The notes under the pieces were generated by a model. The model saw only the letters and a list, made by a program, of their open reading frames with translations. It made no database searches and was not told the DNA's origin. Of a DNA stretch of 64,000 bases, positions 1-10,953 are shown in pieces. The position numbers and the translations under genes were made by a program. This stretch comes from Collimonas sp. OK307 (GTDB lineage Bacteria > Pseudomonadota > Gammaproteobacteria > Burkholderiales > Burkholderiaceae_D), in contig NZ_FOQI01000004.1 of NCBI RefSeq assembly GCF_900113705.1, positions 124,001-188,000 on the forward strand, given 5' to 3'. Numbering within the stretch: position 1 is the first letter of the stretch; each line of letters starts with the position of its first letter.

Positions 1-678
1 CTGTTTATTGATAGCTTCAATATCTGCCGGCAGCAAACGCTCCACTTCCAGCTGGCTGCTGCCGCTGCCCAGATACCCCAGTTTCAGCGCAGCGGTATAA
101 GACAGGTCGATAATACGGCTTGAGTGAAACGGCCCGCGGTCATTGACCCGCACGATCACTTGCGCGCCGGTTTTCAGGTTAGTCACCCGGGCATAGGACG
201 GAATCGGCAAGGTTGGATGGGCGGCTGTCATCTTGTACATATCGTACAATTCGCCGGAAGATGTCTTTTGCTTATGGAATTTCTTGCCGTACCAGCTGCC
301 GACGCCGCGTTGCTTGAACGGCTGGTCGTCTGTCAACGGGGTGTAAGTCTTGCCAAACACGACATACGGCTTGTTGCCTGTGCGCGAGTAGGGTTCAACA
401 ACGGGAATCGCATCCGGGGTATCCAGCAGCCCTTCCGGCGTGGCGTCGCCCGGGCCGTCATCCTTGTAGTAGCCGCCGCGCCCGGAGCCTGCTGGTGGCA
501 GCGCGGGTACGTTACGGCCGGCAGTTTTACCGGCGGATCCTGACTGGACCGGCGCCGACGGCGTCGAAGATGTTTGTGGCGAGGTGCCACAGCCGGCCAG
601 AATCAGCGACAGCAGCAAGGCCCCGGAATATGTAACAACGTTGTAGCAGCGGACTTTGCCGCTTTGCTTGCCTACCAT
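1..678 (-). CDS. rlpA: RlpA family septal/cell-wall lipoprotein (partial, runs off the left edge)
   Basis: RlpA is an outer-membrane lipoprotein of the lytic transglycosylase type that acts on denuded peptidoglycan strands. The ATG at 676-678 opens a 226-codon frame that reaches the window edge, so the C-terminus (often a SPOR domain) is not visible. A hydrophobic signal ends in the lipobox LAGC, with Cys30 as the probable lipidated residue. A Ser/Pro/Ala-rich linker follows, then the double-psi beta-barrel core with SWYGKKFHKQKTSSGE and NDRGPFHSSRIIDLS. It is the last gene of the mre-mrd cell-shape cluster, 76 bp after rodA, which fits a role in wall growth. Confidence 0.93.
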   Translation of the reverse strand, partial: MVGKQSGKVRCYNVVTYSGALLLSLILAGCGTSPQTSSTPSAPVQSGSAGKTAGRNVPALPPAGSGRGGYYKDDGPGDATPEGLLDTPDAIPVVEPYSRTGNKPYVVFGKTYTPLTDDQPFKQRGVGSWYGKKFHKQKTSSGELYDMYKMTAAHPTLPIPSYARVTNLKTGAQVIVRVNDRGPFHSSRIIDLSYTAALKLGYLGSGSSQLEVERLLPADIEAINKQ

Positions 679-754
679 GCACTCTCCTGACGGCGTTTGG
701 ACACAAATAATTGCATGGATGGACCCGGCTTTTGCCGTACAAGTTCAACCATGG

Positions 755-1867
755 TCAGGTTTGTATCAATTTACGGTGGCGCTGGATGCTCATCAATATG
801 CCGGCGCCTAGTCCCAAAGTAACCAGCGCGGTGCCGCCATAGCTCATGAATGGCAAAGGTACGCCAACCACCGGCAAAATGCCACTGACCATACCCATAT
901 TGACAAATGCATAAGTAAAGAAAATCAACGTGATGGAACCCGCCAGCAGGCGCGTGAACATGGTGGGCGCGTTGACCGCGATCATCATGCCGCGGCCGAT
1001 CAGCAACATGTACAGGAACAGCAGGACGCCGTTGCCGATCATCCCGAATTCTTCGGAAAACACCGCAAAAATAAAGTCGGTGGTACGTTCCGGAATAAAT
1101 TCCAGATGGGCCTGCGTGCCTTTCAGCCAGCCCTTGCCAAAAATCCCGCCGGAGCCGACCGCAATGGTCGACTGGATGATATGGAAGCCTTTGCCGAGCG
1201 GATCCGAAGTGGGGTCGATCAGCATCATCACGCGTTGCCGCTGATAGTCGTGCAGCACCGACCACAGCACCGGCAGACTGGCGGCGGCCGCCACTGCCAG
1301 GCCGATCAGGATGCGCCACGACAAGCCGGCCAGGAAGATCACATAGAATCCTGCCGCCAGCACCAAGGTGCCGGTGCCGAGATCCGGTTGCCTGATGATC
1401 AAGCCGACCGGCACTGCCAGCAGCAGTGCCGCCACCACGTAATCACGCCAGGTGATCATGCCTTCGCGCTTCTGGAAATACCAGGCCAGCATCAATGGCA
1501 TCGCGATTTTCATGATTTCCGAAGGCTGGATGACCATGCCGATATTGATCCAGCGGCGCGAACCTTTTTTTACTATTCCGAACACTGCCACCGCAATCAG
1601 CAGCGACACGCCCAGTGCGTAGGCCGGTATCGCAAACCGCATCAAGGTCTGCGGCGGAATATTGGCGGCAATCCACATGATGACGAACGCCACCAGGATA
1701 TTGCGCAACTGGTCTTCGACTCTTCCCGGGAAATCGATCCCGGCTGAATACAGGGTGACGATGCCTACTGACAATATCAGAAACATAATCAGCGACAAGG
1801 CGCCGTCAAACACCGCGATATGCGATTTTATGTTTTGCCAGACGGTATGTTTATCGGTCAGATTCAT
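755..1867 (-). CDS. mrdB: Rod-shape determining protein RodA (SEDS glycosyltransferase)
   Basis: RodA is the SEDS-family peptidoglycan polymerase of the elongasome; it uses lipid II and works with PBP2. The 370-residue length is usual for the family, and about ten membrane segments are visible. Diagnostic stretches are QPSEIMKIAMPL (about residue 114), RQPDLGTGT (about 159, with the conserved Asp) and FIPERTTDFIFAVFSEEFG (about 257). The gene lies 8 bp downstream of mrdA and upstream of rlpA on the same strand, so co-transcription with PBP2 is likely. The start ATG at 1867 gives the expected short cytoplasmic N-terminus. Confidence 0.97.
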   Translation of the reverse strand: MNLTDKHTVWQNIKSHIAVFDGALSLIMFLILSVGIVTLYSAGIDFPGRVEDQLRNILVAFVIMWIAANIPPQTLMRFAIPAYALGVSLLIAVAVFGIVKKGSRRWINIGMVIQPSEIMKIAMPLMLAWYFQKREGMITWRDYVVAALLLAVPVGLIIRQPDLGTGTLVLAAGFYVIFLAGLSWRILIGLAVAAAASLPVLWSVLHDYQRQRVMMLIDPTSDPLGKGFHIIQSTIAVGSGGIFGKGWLKGTQAHLEFIPERTTDFIFAVFSEEFGMIGNGVLLFLYMLLIGRGMMIAVNAPTMFTRLLAGSITLIFFTYAFVNMGMVSGILPVVGVPLPFMSYGGTALVTLGLGAGILMSIQRHRKLIQT

Positions 1868-1875
1868 GGTTCCAA

Positions 1876-3891
1876 TTACTCGCGATTACCTGGGGTTTCT
1901 TCGCCCGGCTTATAGGCGTCTTCAGTACCCTCGGCGGGCTTGGCCTGGTTGTCACGCTGTGCCGGCGCCGCGGTATCGTCTTCCACCGACACCGGTGCTG
2001 TCCCAGGTGCCGCTGGCGAGGCTGGCTTGCCGCTGTCCCCCGGACGTTTGCCCAGCAGGTAGAAATCCAGCGCCTTGCGCGCGATCGGCGCCGCAGCAGC
2101 AGCGCCGAAGCCGCCATTTTCGACAATTACGGCAATCGCTATGCGCGGCTTGTCGGCAGGTGCGAACGCGGTGTACCAGGCATTGTCGGCCAGGCGCGTG
2201 TTATTGTGCCGCTTGTCGTATTTCTCGCCTTGTTTGATGCCTAAGACCTGGGCTGTTCCGGTCTTGCCGCCCGATTCATAACCGGCGCCGGCAAATATTG
2301 CTCTACCGGTACCTTCATGCGTTACGCCCACCATCGCCTTCTTGATGAAATCGATATTTTCCTGCTTCAGCGGAATCCGGTAACTTTCCTTCGGCACGGT
2401 TTCCGTCCGCGTGCGCGTTGTGCCGTCTTCTATGATCTTCACCAGATGCGGTTTCATCACTACCCCATCGTTGACCAGGGTAGCTACCGCATGCGCCATC
2501 TGCAGCGGCGTAAAAGCATTAAAGCCCTGGCCGATTCCAAGTGAAATCGTATCGCCGCCAACCCACTTCTGCGCTGCCACCCGTTTGTAGTATTTACGCT
2601 TCCAGTCAGTCGACGGCAATATTCCGCGCTGCTCGTGCTCCAGGTCGATACCGGTCAACTGGCCGAAACCGAATGGCTTCATGAAATCGTGGATGGTGTC
2701 GGGGCCCAGGTCGTTGGCCAGCATGTAGTAATAGGTATCGCAGGATTCAACGATCGACTTGTACATGTCTACTCGTCCGTGGCCGCCTACCTTGTCGTCG
2801 CGGAACTGGTGCCCGCCCAGCATGAAATAGCCGATATCGTTGATGGCGAAAGACGTGGTGCGCTTGCCCAGCTCCAGCGCTGCCAGCGCCATGAACGGCT
2901 TGTAGGTCGATCCTGGCGCATAAGTGCCGCTCATCGGGCGATTGATCAACGGGTGATCGGGTGAATTATTCAGTTCGTCCCAGCTTTGCTGATCGATACC
3001 TTCGACAAACAGGTTGGGGTCGAACGACGGCTGCGAGACATACGCCAGCACGTCGCCGGTGGACGGCTCGATCGCTACCAGAGCGCCGCGGCGATCGCCG
3101 AATGCTTCCTCTGCCACCTTCTGCAGTTCGATATCGATCGACAGGATCAGGTTGTTGCCCGGTATCGCAGAAACGTGCGACATGTTGCGCACTGCGCGCC
3201 CGCTGGCGGCGATTTCGATTTCTTCGTAGCCGGTGGTGCCGTGCAACTGCTGCTCGTAACTCTTTTCCAGGCCATCCTTGCCGATATAGCTGGTGCCTTT
3301 ATAGTTGGCGGCGTCGTCGCTGTCCTCGATCCGATCGGCATCCTTCTGGTTGATGCGGCCGATATAGCCGATCACGTGGGCCGCCACCTGGCCCAGCGGA
3401 TATTGACGGAACAAGCGCGCCTGTACATCGATCCCCGGGAAGCGATAACGCTGCGCGGTGAAGCGCGCCACTTCTTCGTCGGTCAGACGGGTGCGGATCG
3501 GCAGACTGGCAAAACTCTTGGAATCTTCCAGCAATTTCTTGAAGCGGCGCCGGTCTTTCGGTGTAATGCTGACGATCTGCGCCAGATCGTCAATCACGCT
3601 TTCGAGATCGCCCTTGATTTTGGAACGGGTGATTTCCAGTGTGTAGGCGGAATAATTACGCGCCAGGACGACGCCGTTGCGGTCCATGATCAGGCCGCGG
3701 TTCGGCACTACTGGCACCAGCGAAATCCGGTTGTCCTCGGCTTGCGCCGCGTAGGCATCGTGGCGTATCACTTGCAACCAGACAAAGCGCGCGCCCAGCA
3801 AGCCGAAACAGATCAGCACGAAAACCACGGCCGCCGAGATCCGCAACCGGAAATTTCGTAGTTCGCGCTCGGTGTTTTTAAATTCGGTCAT
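1876..3891 (-). CDS. mrdA: Penicillin-binding protein 2 (transpeptidase of the elongasome)
   Basis: This inner-membrane D,D-transpeptidase crosslinks peptidoglycan during side-wall growth, paired with RodA. The 671-residue protein has one N-terminal membrane anchor (about residues 15-37), a pedestal/dimerisation region, and a transpeptidase domain. The active-site motifs are visible: STYK with Ser328 and Lys331, SCD at 383-385 (the SxN/SxD motif), and KTGTAQ near 545. The last 50 residues are rich in Pro, Ala, Glu and Asp, an acidic low-complexity tail of no evident function. It sits between mreD and rodA in the usual mreBCD-mrdAB order. Confidence 0.97.
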   Translation of the reverse strand: MTEFKNTERELRNFRLRISAAVVFVLICFGLLGARFVWLQVIRHDAYAAQAEDNRISLVPVVPNRGLIMDRNGVVLARNYSAYTLEITRSKIKGDLESVIDDLAQIVSITPKDRRRFKKLLEDSKSFASLPIRTRLTDEEVARFTAQRYRFPGIDVQARLFRQYPLGQVAAHVIGYIGRINQKDADRIEDSDDAANYKGTSYIGKDGLEKSYEQQLHGTTGYEEIEIAASGRAVRNMSHVSAIPGNNLILSIDIELQKVAEEAFGDRRGALVAIEPSTGDVLAYVSQPSFDPNLFVEGIDQQSWDELNNSPDHPLINRPMSGTYAPGSTYKPFMALAALELGKRTTSFAINDIGYFMLGGHQFRDDKVGGHGRVDMYKSIVESCDTYYYMLANDLGPDTIHDFMKPFGFGQLTGIDLEHEQRGILPSTDWKRKYYKRVAAQKWVGGDTISLGIGQGFNAFTPLQMAHAVATLVNDGVVMKPHLVKIIEDGTTRTRTETVPKESYRIPLKQENIDFIKKAMVGVTHEGTGRAIFAGAGYESGGKTGTAQVLGIKQGEKYDKRHNNTRLADNAWYTAFAPADKPRIAIAVIVENGGFGAAAAAPIARKALDFYLLGKRPGDSGKPASPAAPGTAPVSVEDDTAAPAQRDNQAKPAEGTEDAYKPGEETPGNRE

Positions 3892-3966
3892 GGGTAAACT
3901 AAGGCTAAAGCTGACATCGGAGTTGCGATTGGCAACACTGGCAACATCGGCTGCCGGCGATGAATA

Positions 3967-4479
3967 TCAAATTGGGCGATTGTCATCGCGGTCGACCGCA
4001 CGACGTTGCGGCGCCAGCAACAGCCACACTACTAACGGCCACAATGCTACGCAGACAAAGCTCTCGGAAAAATACAGCCAGCCGGGGAACTTGCCGCTGA
4101 CGGACATGCGGATGACCAGCTGTATCAACTGTGTCAACAACATCAAAGGCAGCACGTGCAAAGCCTGGACGCCCACCGAGAACCATAGCACGCGGCGATG
4201 GATCATGATCGCGAAGTACGATAGCAGAGTATAGGCCAGCGCGTTCTGACCGAGTAAGGTGGCTTCGTGCACATCCATCAGCAAGCCCATGCAAAAGGCA
4301 ATGCCGATGCCGATCTTGCGCGGTTGGTGAATGCTCCAGAACACCAGCACCAGCGCGACGAAATCCGGCACGCCTGGCCACTGCCCCCACGGCAGCAAGT
4401 TGAGCAGGAACGCCAGCAGCAACGTCATCGCAATGAACAACGGATTGGCCGGCAACAGGATGTAATGAGGACGCATCAT
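3967..4479 (-). CDS. mreD: Rod-shape determining membrane protein MreD
   Basis: MreD is a small polytopic inner-membrane protein that bridges MreC and the PBP2-RodA synthase in the elongasome. The 170 residues form five to six hydrophobic segments with the family pattern (LLPANPLFIAMTLLLAF near the start, FWSIHQPRKIGIGIAFCMGL in the middle). The start overlaps the mreC stop by 4 bp, indicating translational coupling. A longer overlapping frame, 3983-4486, is out of frame with this gene and is not real. Confidence 0.93.
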   Translation of the reverse strand: MMRPHYILLPANPLFIAMTLLLAFLLNLLPWGQWPGVPDFVALVLVFWSIHQPRKIGIGIAFCMGLLMDVHEATLLGQNALAYTLLSYFAIMIHRRVLWFSVGVQALHVLPLMLLTQLIQLVIRMSVSGKFPGWLYFSESFVCVALWPLVVWLLLAPQRRAVDRDDNRPI

Positions 4480-5486
4480 CGGACACCTGCTCCTTGCGGA
4501 TTCTTGCGGGCGCCGTCGGGGTTATTGTCTTTCACCGCTTCTTTCGCTGCTTCTCTGGTTTTGTCGCGCGTGCTTTCGGTCAGCCGGCGTTTGCTGAGTA
4601 TGTCGGCTTTACTGTCAGGGACCGCCGCTTCGTCGTCCGGCCGCGCGATCGGGCTCGGGTCGACCAGCAGGATCAGCAACTGGGTGTGCCTGTCGATGCC
4701 GGCGATCGGCTCACAAACGATATGGGCAAATGCATCGGTCGATTTCGATTCGACCTGCACTACCTTGGCCACCGACAAGCCGGCCGGATAAACGCCGTCG
4801 ATACCGGAAGTCACCAGCACATCGCCCTTCTTGATATCGGCATTGAAAGACACGAAACGCAAATCCAGGTAGCCGGACTGGCCGCGGCCGTAGGCGACGC
4901 TACGCAAACCGTTGCGCAGCACCTGCACCGGGATCGCCTGATCCTTGTCGGTCAGCAGCGTCACCTCGGAGGTAAACGGGAAGACGCGCGTCACCTGGCC
5001 AACGATGCCGGTATCGTCAATCACCGGCTGGCCGGTGGCAACACCATGCCGCGAACCGCGGTTCAAGATCACCTTGCGAGCGAACTGATCGCGTGCGTCG
5101 TACAGGATTTCGCTCATCAGGGACTTCACCGGCACACGCTGTTCGGCTCCCAGCAAGTTGCGCAGTTGCGCATTTTCAGCGACCAGCAGTTGCGCCTGTT
5201 GCAATTGCTGGGCGCGCTCGCCTTGCTGGCTACGCAGAGCCTGATTTTCTTTTTCCACCGTCGACAGCGAAGAAAAATAATCGATCACGCTATTGGCTGC
5301 GTTACGCGGCATCAAAGCCACCATCTGCAACGGATAGAGCGCGGTGCCGACGGTCTGGCGCAGCAACAGCAAAGCATGGATGCGTGAATCGGCAATCAGC
5401 AGCGCCAGCGCCAACAGCGTGCATATCACCGCCTTGGCGCGAGCCGAAGCACCTTGCTTGAAGAGGGGTGGTGGACTGTATTCCAT
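4476..5486 (-). CDS. mreC: Rod-shape determining protein MreC
   Basis: MreC is a bitopic inner-membrane protein whose periplasmic domain activates PBP2 and links it to MreB filaments. The 336-residue protein has a membrane anchor at about residues 17-35, a coiled-coil stretch (about 70-105, with repeated Glu, Gln and Leu) and the paired beta-barrel domain containing SRHGVATGQPVIDDTGIVGQ. The C-terminal 60 residues are charged and low in complexity. It is coupled to mreD by a 4-bp overlap and is separated from mreB by 167 bp that hold two hairpins. Confidence 0.95.
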   Translation of the reverse strand: MEYSPPPLFKQGASARAKAVICTLLALALLIADSRIHALLLLRQTVGTALYPLQMVALMPRNAANSVIDYFSSLSTVEKENQALRSQQGERAQQLQQAQLLVAENAQLRNLLGAEQRVPVKSLMSEILYDARDQFARKVILNRGSRHGVATGQPVIDDTGIVGQVTRVFPFTSEVTLLTDKDQAIPVQVLRNGLRSVAYGRGQSGYLDLRFVSFNADIKKGDVLVTSGIDGVYPAGLSVAKVVQVESKSTDAFAHIVCEPIAGIDRHTQLLILLVDPSPIARPDDEAAVPDSKADILSKRRLTESTRDKTREAAKEAVKDNNPDGARKNPQGAGVR

Positions 5487-5559
5487 CAGTAATGGACAGA
5501 TTCGGTTTGGTCAGTGACTGGCGGTAAAAACACATTCATGTTGATACCCTAGATATGAC

Positions 5560-5634
5560 AACGGGTCGTATGCACTTGTGCACCGACCCGGTTGCCGCTA
5601 CCCGACCTCAAGATCACGCTGAAGAGGTCGGGCA
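5560..5634 (-). promoter_or_regulatory. Two consecutive hairpins between mreB and mreC
   Basis: Hairpin one, 5562-5590, pairs CGGGTCG with CGACCCG and encloses TGCAC-tt-GTGCA. Hairpin two, 5601-5632, pairs CCCGACCTC with GAGGTCGGG around a 14-nt loop. Both lie on the transcript between the mreB stop (5654) and the mreC start (5486). They could partially terminate transcription or protect the mreB message, making more MreB than MreC. No clear T-run follows, so a pure intrinsic terminator is less likely. Confidence 0.5.
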
Positions 5635-5653
5635 AGCGTCGCATCAGCCTGGA

Positions 5654-6727
<1,074 letters not shown>

Positions 6728-6944
6728 TCAAACGTTTTTTAGGGGGGTGTCTAGTATCCGGCGCATGGTAAAGATCTATTACCTGCCGCATGGACGCAAC
6801 ATTCTACCTTATAATTTGACTCAAATTAGGGCGTATAGCGCTCAAAATGCTTGCTTTTTACAAAAATCTGAGAAGTCATCGGCAGGCGAAGTGTTTCTTT
6901 TTTAACCATAATAGCAGCAGCGCCCTCGTGCGCCATCGAAAATC

Positions 6945-7247
6945 ATGTCATTAGCCCTTTCCGACGTTAAGCGCATTGCCAATTTAGCACGCCTCGAACT
7001 CACCGAAGACCAGGCGGCTTCCACGCTCGATAAACTGAACGGTATTTTCTCGCTGGTCGAGCAAATGCGGGCGGTGGATACCACCGGCATCGAGCCACTG
7101 AGCCACCCGATTGCGGCGCTTCAGCAGGATTTGTCGCTACGCTTGCGCGACGACGTGGTGACCGAGTCGAATCATCGCGAAGATTATCAAAAGGTAGCGC
7201 CGGCAACTGAAGATGGCCTGTATCTGGTGCCAAAGGTAATCGAATAA
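6945..7247 (+). CDS. gatC: Aspartyl/glutamyl-tRNA(Asn/Gln) amidotransferase subunit C
   Basis: GatC stabilises the GatAB amidotransferase, which converts Glu-tRNA(Gln) and/or Asp-tRNA(Asn) to the amidated forms. The 100-residue length and the family pattern are clear: [20 protein letters not shown] at the N-terminus and [20 protein letters not shown] near the C-terminus. It heads a gatC-gatA-gatB set and is divergent from mreB. A GC-rich inverted repeat (GGCGGG/CCCGCC, 7266-7297) lies between gatC and gatA. Confidence 0.95.
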   Translation: MSLALSDVKRIANLARLELTEDQAASTLDKLNGIFSLVEQMRAVDTTGIEPLSHPIAALQQDLSLRLRDDVVTESNHREDYQKVAPATEDGLYLVPKVIE

Positions 7248-7340
7248 ATTACTCTGCCTTCAATAGGCGGGGTGGCCAAATTTTTTGCCCGCCCGCCATT
7301 TGCTCCAATAAATTAAGTCAGCAGATTTTAAAAAATTCTC

Positions 7341-8807
7341 ATGCATACCAAAACTCTCAAGCAACTGTCGGTGCTACTGCACGAAAAGAAGATTTCGGCC
7401 GAGGAACTGGCGCAACTGTATCTGGCGCGCATCGGACACAGCGATCTGAATGCATTTTTGCATGTCGACCAGGAACTGACGCTGCAACAGGCGCGCGCCG
7501 CCGACCAGCGTCTGGCGCAAAACGACAGCACGCCGCTGACCGGCGTGCCGATCGCCCACAAGGATATTTTCGTGACGCGCGGATGGCGCGCTACCGCCGG
7601 TTCGAAAATGCTGGAAAACTACACCAGTCCGTTCGACGCCACCGTGGTGGAACACTTCAATAACGCCGGCATGGTGACCTTGGGTAAATTGAATTGCGAT
7701 GAATTCGCGATGGGTTCGTCGAATGAAAATTCGCATTTCGGCCCGGTGAAAAATCCTTGGGACAAAACCGCAATTCCAGGCGGCTCATCCGGCGGTTCAG
7801 CCGCCGCCGTAGCCGCGCGCCTGACACCAGCCGCGACCGCCACCGATACCGGCGGCTCCATTCGTCAGCCAGCTTCGTTGTGCGGCGTCACTGGCATCAA
7901 GCCGACTTACGGCAGCGTCTCGCGCTACGGCATGATCGCCTTCGCTTCGTCGCTGGACCAAGCCGGCCCGATCGCGCAAACCGCAGAAGATTGCGCGCTG
8001 CTGTTGAACGCGATGACCGGCTTCGATCCGCGTGATTCGACCAGCCTGGAACGCAAGAAAGAAGATTTCAGCGCCAGCCTGGACCAGGACCTGAAGGGCC
8101 TGCGCATCGGTATTCCGCGTGAATATTTCAGCAGCGGCCTGTCAGCCGATGTCGAACAAGCCGTGCGCGCAGCGCTGCAGGAATATGAAAAACTGGGCGC
8201 TACGCTGGTTGATATTTCGCTGCCGAAAACCGAGCTGTCGATCCCGGTCTATTACGTGATTGCGCCAGCCGAAGCATCGTCCAACCTGAGCCGTTTCGAC
8301 GGTGTCCGTTACGGCCACCGCGCCGCCGATTACAAAGACCTGGCCGACATGTACAAGAAGTCGCGTGCGGAAGGATTCGGCGAAGAAGTGAAGCGCCGGA
8401 TCCTGGTCGGCGCGTATGTGCTGTCGCATGGTTATTACGATGCCTACTATCTGCAAGCACAAAAAATCCGGCGCCTGATTGCGCAGGATTTCCAGAACGC
8501 GCTGACCGGGCCGAACCGCCAATGCGACGTCATCATGGGGCCGGTATCGCCGACCGTGGCGTGGGATCTGGGCGCCAAGGCAGACGATCCGGTCGCCAAC
8601 TACCTGGCGGATATCTACACGTTGTCGACCAGCCTGGCTGGCTTGCCGGGCATGTCGATACCTTGTGGTTTCGGCCAGGGCGAGAAGAATGCAAAGCGTC
8701 CGGTCGGACTGCAAATCATCGGCAATTATTACGACGAGGCCAAGCTGCTGAACGTCGCGCATCAGTATCAACGCGTGACGGACTGGCATTTGCGCAGCCC
8801 TGAATAA
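7341..8807 (+). CDS. gatA: Glutamyl-tRNA(Gln) amidotransferase subunit A
   Basis: GatA is the amidase-signature subunit that releases ammonia from glutamine for tRNA-dependent amidation. The protein is 488 residues, full length. The Ser-cisSer-Lys triad is visible in [10 protein letters not shown] (Lys), [11 protein letters not shown] (cis-Ser) and [15 protein letters not shown] (Ser region). The gene begins 93 bp after gatC and has no strong Shine-Dalgarno sequence. The next gene is a secreted protein rather than gatB, which is unusual within a gat set. Confidence 0.97.
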   Translation: MHTKTLKQLSVLLHEKKISAEELAQLYLARIGHSDLNAFLHVDQELTLQQARAADQRLAQNDSTPLTGVPIAHKDIFVTRGWRATAGSKMLENYTSPFDATVVEHFNNAGMVTLGKLNCDEFAMGSSNENSHFGPVKNPWDKTAIPGGSSGGSAAAVAARLTPAATATDTGGSIRQPASLCGVTGIKPTYGSVSRYGMIAFASSLDQAGPIAQTAEDCALLLNAMTGFDPRDSTSLERKKEDFSASLDQDLKGLRIGIPREYFSSGLSADVEQAVRAALQEYEKLGATLVDISLPKTELSIPVYYVIAPAEASSNLSRFDGVRYGHRAADYKDLADMYKKSRAEGFGEEVKRRILVGAYVLSHGYYDAYYLQAQKIRRLIAQDFQNALTGPNRQCDVIMGPVSPTVAWDLGAKADDPVANYLADIYTLSTSLAGLPGMSIPCGFGQGEKNAKRPVGLQIIGNYYDEAKLLNVAHQYQRVTDWHLRSPE

Positions 8808-8823
8808 GAACGATCGCCAAACC

Positions 8824-9354
8824 ATGTCATCGATCTTGCGCTTTGTCGTTGCTCGCCGCGCTAAGCTGACGGTGTCTGTTGTGCTGGTCTTGAGCGCTGC
8901 GTTGATGGCGCCGGCAGTCCAGGCACAGCAATTGCACACCAAGTTCGGCTGCTCGCTGACGCGTGACGAAGACGGTGAGAAAGTAATTTACGGCGACACC
9001 GGCGAATTCAAGCTGGATGGCGACAAGATTGAGGCGTTACGTTGGGAATCGGCGCAATACCGGCCGACCCACGGTTTCGAATGCAGCATCGATACCGGCG
9101 ACGGGGTGCAAGCCGAACTTCAGCACGACGGATTGAAAGACAACTGGCGCATCACCTTGAAAGATCCGGTCGCGGCACGCCATCAACGCGGCTACGATTC
9201 TTTCAATCACGGTATGAATTGCAGCATCCGTTTACAGCGCGAGGGCGACAAATTGCATGTTTTGCCAAGCTGCCCGGCATTGTGCGGATCAAGAGTAAAC
9301 TTTACTGAGCTGTCGGTGAATCTCAAAACCGGCGACTGTAGTTATCCAGGCTAA
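8824..9354 (+). CDS. Secreted Cys-containing protein of unknown function between gatA and gatB
   Basis: No family is recognised. The 176-residue product begins with a basic stretch and a hydrophobic core ending in APAVQAQQ, a good Sec signal peptide with cleavage after about residue 36. The mature part has several cysteines (in FGCSLT, FECSID, MNCSIR, SCPALC and GDCSYP), compatible with disulfides in the periplasm. The gene starts 17 bp after the gatA stop and is followed 92 bp later by gatB, so it is probably co-transcribed, though no link to tRNA amidation is evident. Confidence 0.75.
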   Translation: MSSILRFVVARRAKLTVSVVLVLSAALMAPAVQAQQLHTKFGCSLTRDEDGEKVIYGDTGEFKLDGDKIEALRWESAQYRPTHGFECSIDTGDGVQAELQHDGLKDNWRITLKDPVAARHQRGYDSFNHGMNCSIRLQREGDKLHVLPSCPALCGSRVNFTELSVNLKTGDCSYPG

Positions 9355-9446
9355 TTGCGGGAAAGAGCCGCCCGGGTAGGGTTTAAGAGGCGCCGCCGTG
9401 CGCCGAATTACTCTGTCCCCAACAAATCAGAAATAAGGAAATTATT

Positions 9447-10901
9447 ATGCAGTGGGAAGTCGTGATCGGTCTGGAAACGCATACGCAACTCTCGACCAAC
9501 TCAAAAATTTTCAGCGGCTCGTCGACCCAGTTTGGCGCAGCCCCCAATACCCAGGCCAGCCCGGTCGACCTGGCGCTGCCTGGCGTGCTGCCGGTGCTGA
9601 ACCGTGGCGCGGTAGAGCGCGCAATCCAGTTCGGCCTGGCGGTGAATGCAACGATTGCGCCGCAATCGATCTTCGCGCGCAAGAATTATTTCTATCCCGA
9701 CCTGCCGAAAGGCTATCAGATCAGCCAGTTTGAAATCCCGGTGGTACAAGGCGGCAAGGTCTCCTTCCTCCTGGAAAAAGACGGCAAGAGCGAACTCAGG
9801 ACCGTGCAGCTGACACGCGCCCATCTGGAAGAAGACGCCGGCAAATCGCTGCATGAAGACTATCAAGGCATGACCGGCATCGACCTCAACCGCGCCGGCA
9901 CGCCTCTATTGGAAATCGTCACCGAACCGGACATGCGCAGCGCTGCCGAAGCGGTCGCCTACGCTAAAGCCTTGCACTCGCTGGTGATGTGGCTGGGGAT
10001 TTGCGACGGCAATATGCAAGAAGGCTCCTTCCGTTGCGACGCCAACGTCTCGGTGCGCCCGGTCGGGCAGGCCGCCTACGGTACCCGCACCGAAATCAAG
10101 AACCTCAATTCATTCAATTTTATGGAAGAGGCGATTAATTATGAAATACGCCGCCAGATTGAACTGATCGAAGATGGCGGCACTGTCGTGCAGGAAACCC
10201 GCCTGTACGACCCGGACAAGAAAGAAACCCGTTCGATGCGCAGCAAGGAAGATTCGCAGGATTATCGCTACTTCCCGGATCCTGACCTGCCGCCGCTGGC
10301 GATCAGTGCAGAATGGGTTGAGCGCGTCAGGGCAACCATGCCTGAATTGCCAGACGCGATGCGTGAACGTTTTGTGCGCGACTTCAGTTTGTCGGCCTAT
10401 GATGCTGCGGCGATGACGCAATCGAAGGCAATGGCGGGCTATTTTGAGGCGGCCACCGCCAGCGGCGCGCAAGCCAAACCTGCGGTTAACTGGCTGATGG
10501 GGGATATGTCTTCCACTTTGAACCGCGAAAATGTCGACATCTCCGAGGCGCCAGTCAGCCCGAAACAATTGGCGGTATTGCTGCAACGGATTGAGGATGG
10601 CACTATTTCCAACAAGATCGCCAAGGAAGTATTCGGCGCCATGTGGGAAGCCCGATCCGTGCAGGAAAACCTGGCCGACGAGATTATCGAAAGCAAGGGC
10701 CTGAAGCAAATTTCCGATAGCGGCGCACTGGAAAAGATCATCGATGAAGTATTGGCCGCAAACCCCAAGTCGGTCGAAGAATTCCGTGCCGGCAAGGAGA
10801 AAGCCTTTAATTCCCTGATAGGGCAAGCCATGAAAGCCAGCAAGGGCAAAGCCAATCCGGCGCAATTGACTGAACTGCTGAAACAGAAACTGACTGCTTA
10901 A
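9447..10901 (+). CDS. gatB: Aspartyl/glutamyl-tRNA amidotransferase subunit B
   Basis: GatB is the kinase/amidotransferase subunit that binds the mischarged tRNA and activates it with ATP. The 484-residue protein begins [20 protein letters not shown], the family signature, and contains [18 protein letters not shown] and [11 protein letters not shown]. The C-terminal YqeY-like helical tail (last 150 residues, ending [15 protein letters not shown]) is complete. A good AAGGA ribosome site precedes the ATG. A strong hairpin follows the stop. Confidence 0.97.
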   Translation: MQWEVVIGLETHTQLSTNSKIFSGSSTQFGAAPNTQASPVDLALPGVLPVLNRGAVERAIQFGLAVNATIAPQSIFARKNYFYPDLPKGYQISQFEIPVVQGGKVSFLLEKDGKSELRTVQLTRAHLEEDAGKSLHEDYQGMTGIDLNRAGTPLLEIVTEPDMRSAAEAVAYAKALHSLVMWLGICDGNMQEGSFRCDANVSVRPVGQAAYGTRTEIKNLNSFNFMEEAINYEIRRQIELIEDGGTVVQETRLYDPDKKETRSMRSKEDSQDYRYFPDPDLPPLAISAEWVERVRATMPELPDAMRERFVRDFSLSAYDAAAMTQSKAMAGYFEAATASGAQAKPAVNWLMGDMSSTLNRENVDISEAPVSPKQLAVLLQRIEDGTISNKIAKEVFGAMWEARSVQENLADEIIESKGLKQISDSGALEKIIDEVLAANPKSVEEFRAGKEKAFNSLIGQAMKASKGKANPAQLTELLKQKLTA

Positions 10902-10906
10902 AACGC

Positions 10907-10934
10907 ATGCGGCCGGCGCAAGCGCCGGCCGCAT
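10907..10934. terminator. Perfect 13-bp hairpin between convergent gatB and the DUF4124 gene
   Basis: Arms ATGCGGCCGGCGC (10907-10919) and GCGCCGGCCGCAT (10922-10934) are perfectly complementary with a two-base centre. It lies just after the gatB stop and before the end of the convergent gene at 10954, so it could end transcription from both sides. There is no long T-run. Confidence 0.6.
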
Positions 10935-10953
10935 TGCACCGTCTCAAAAATTC

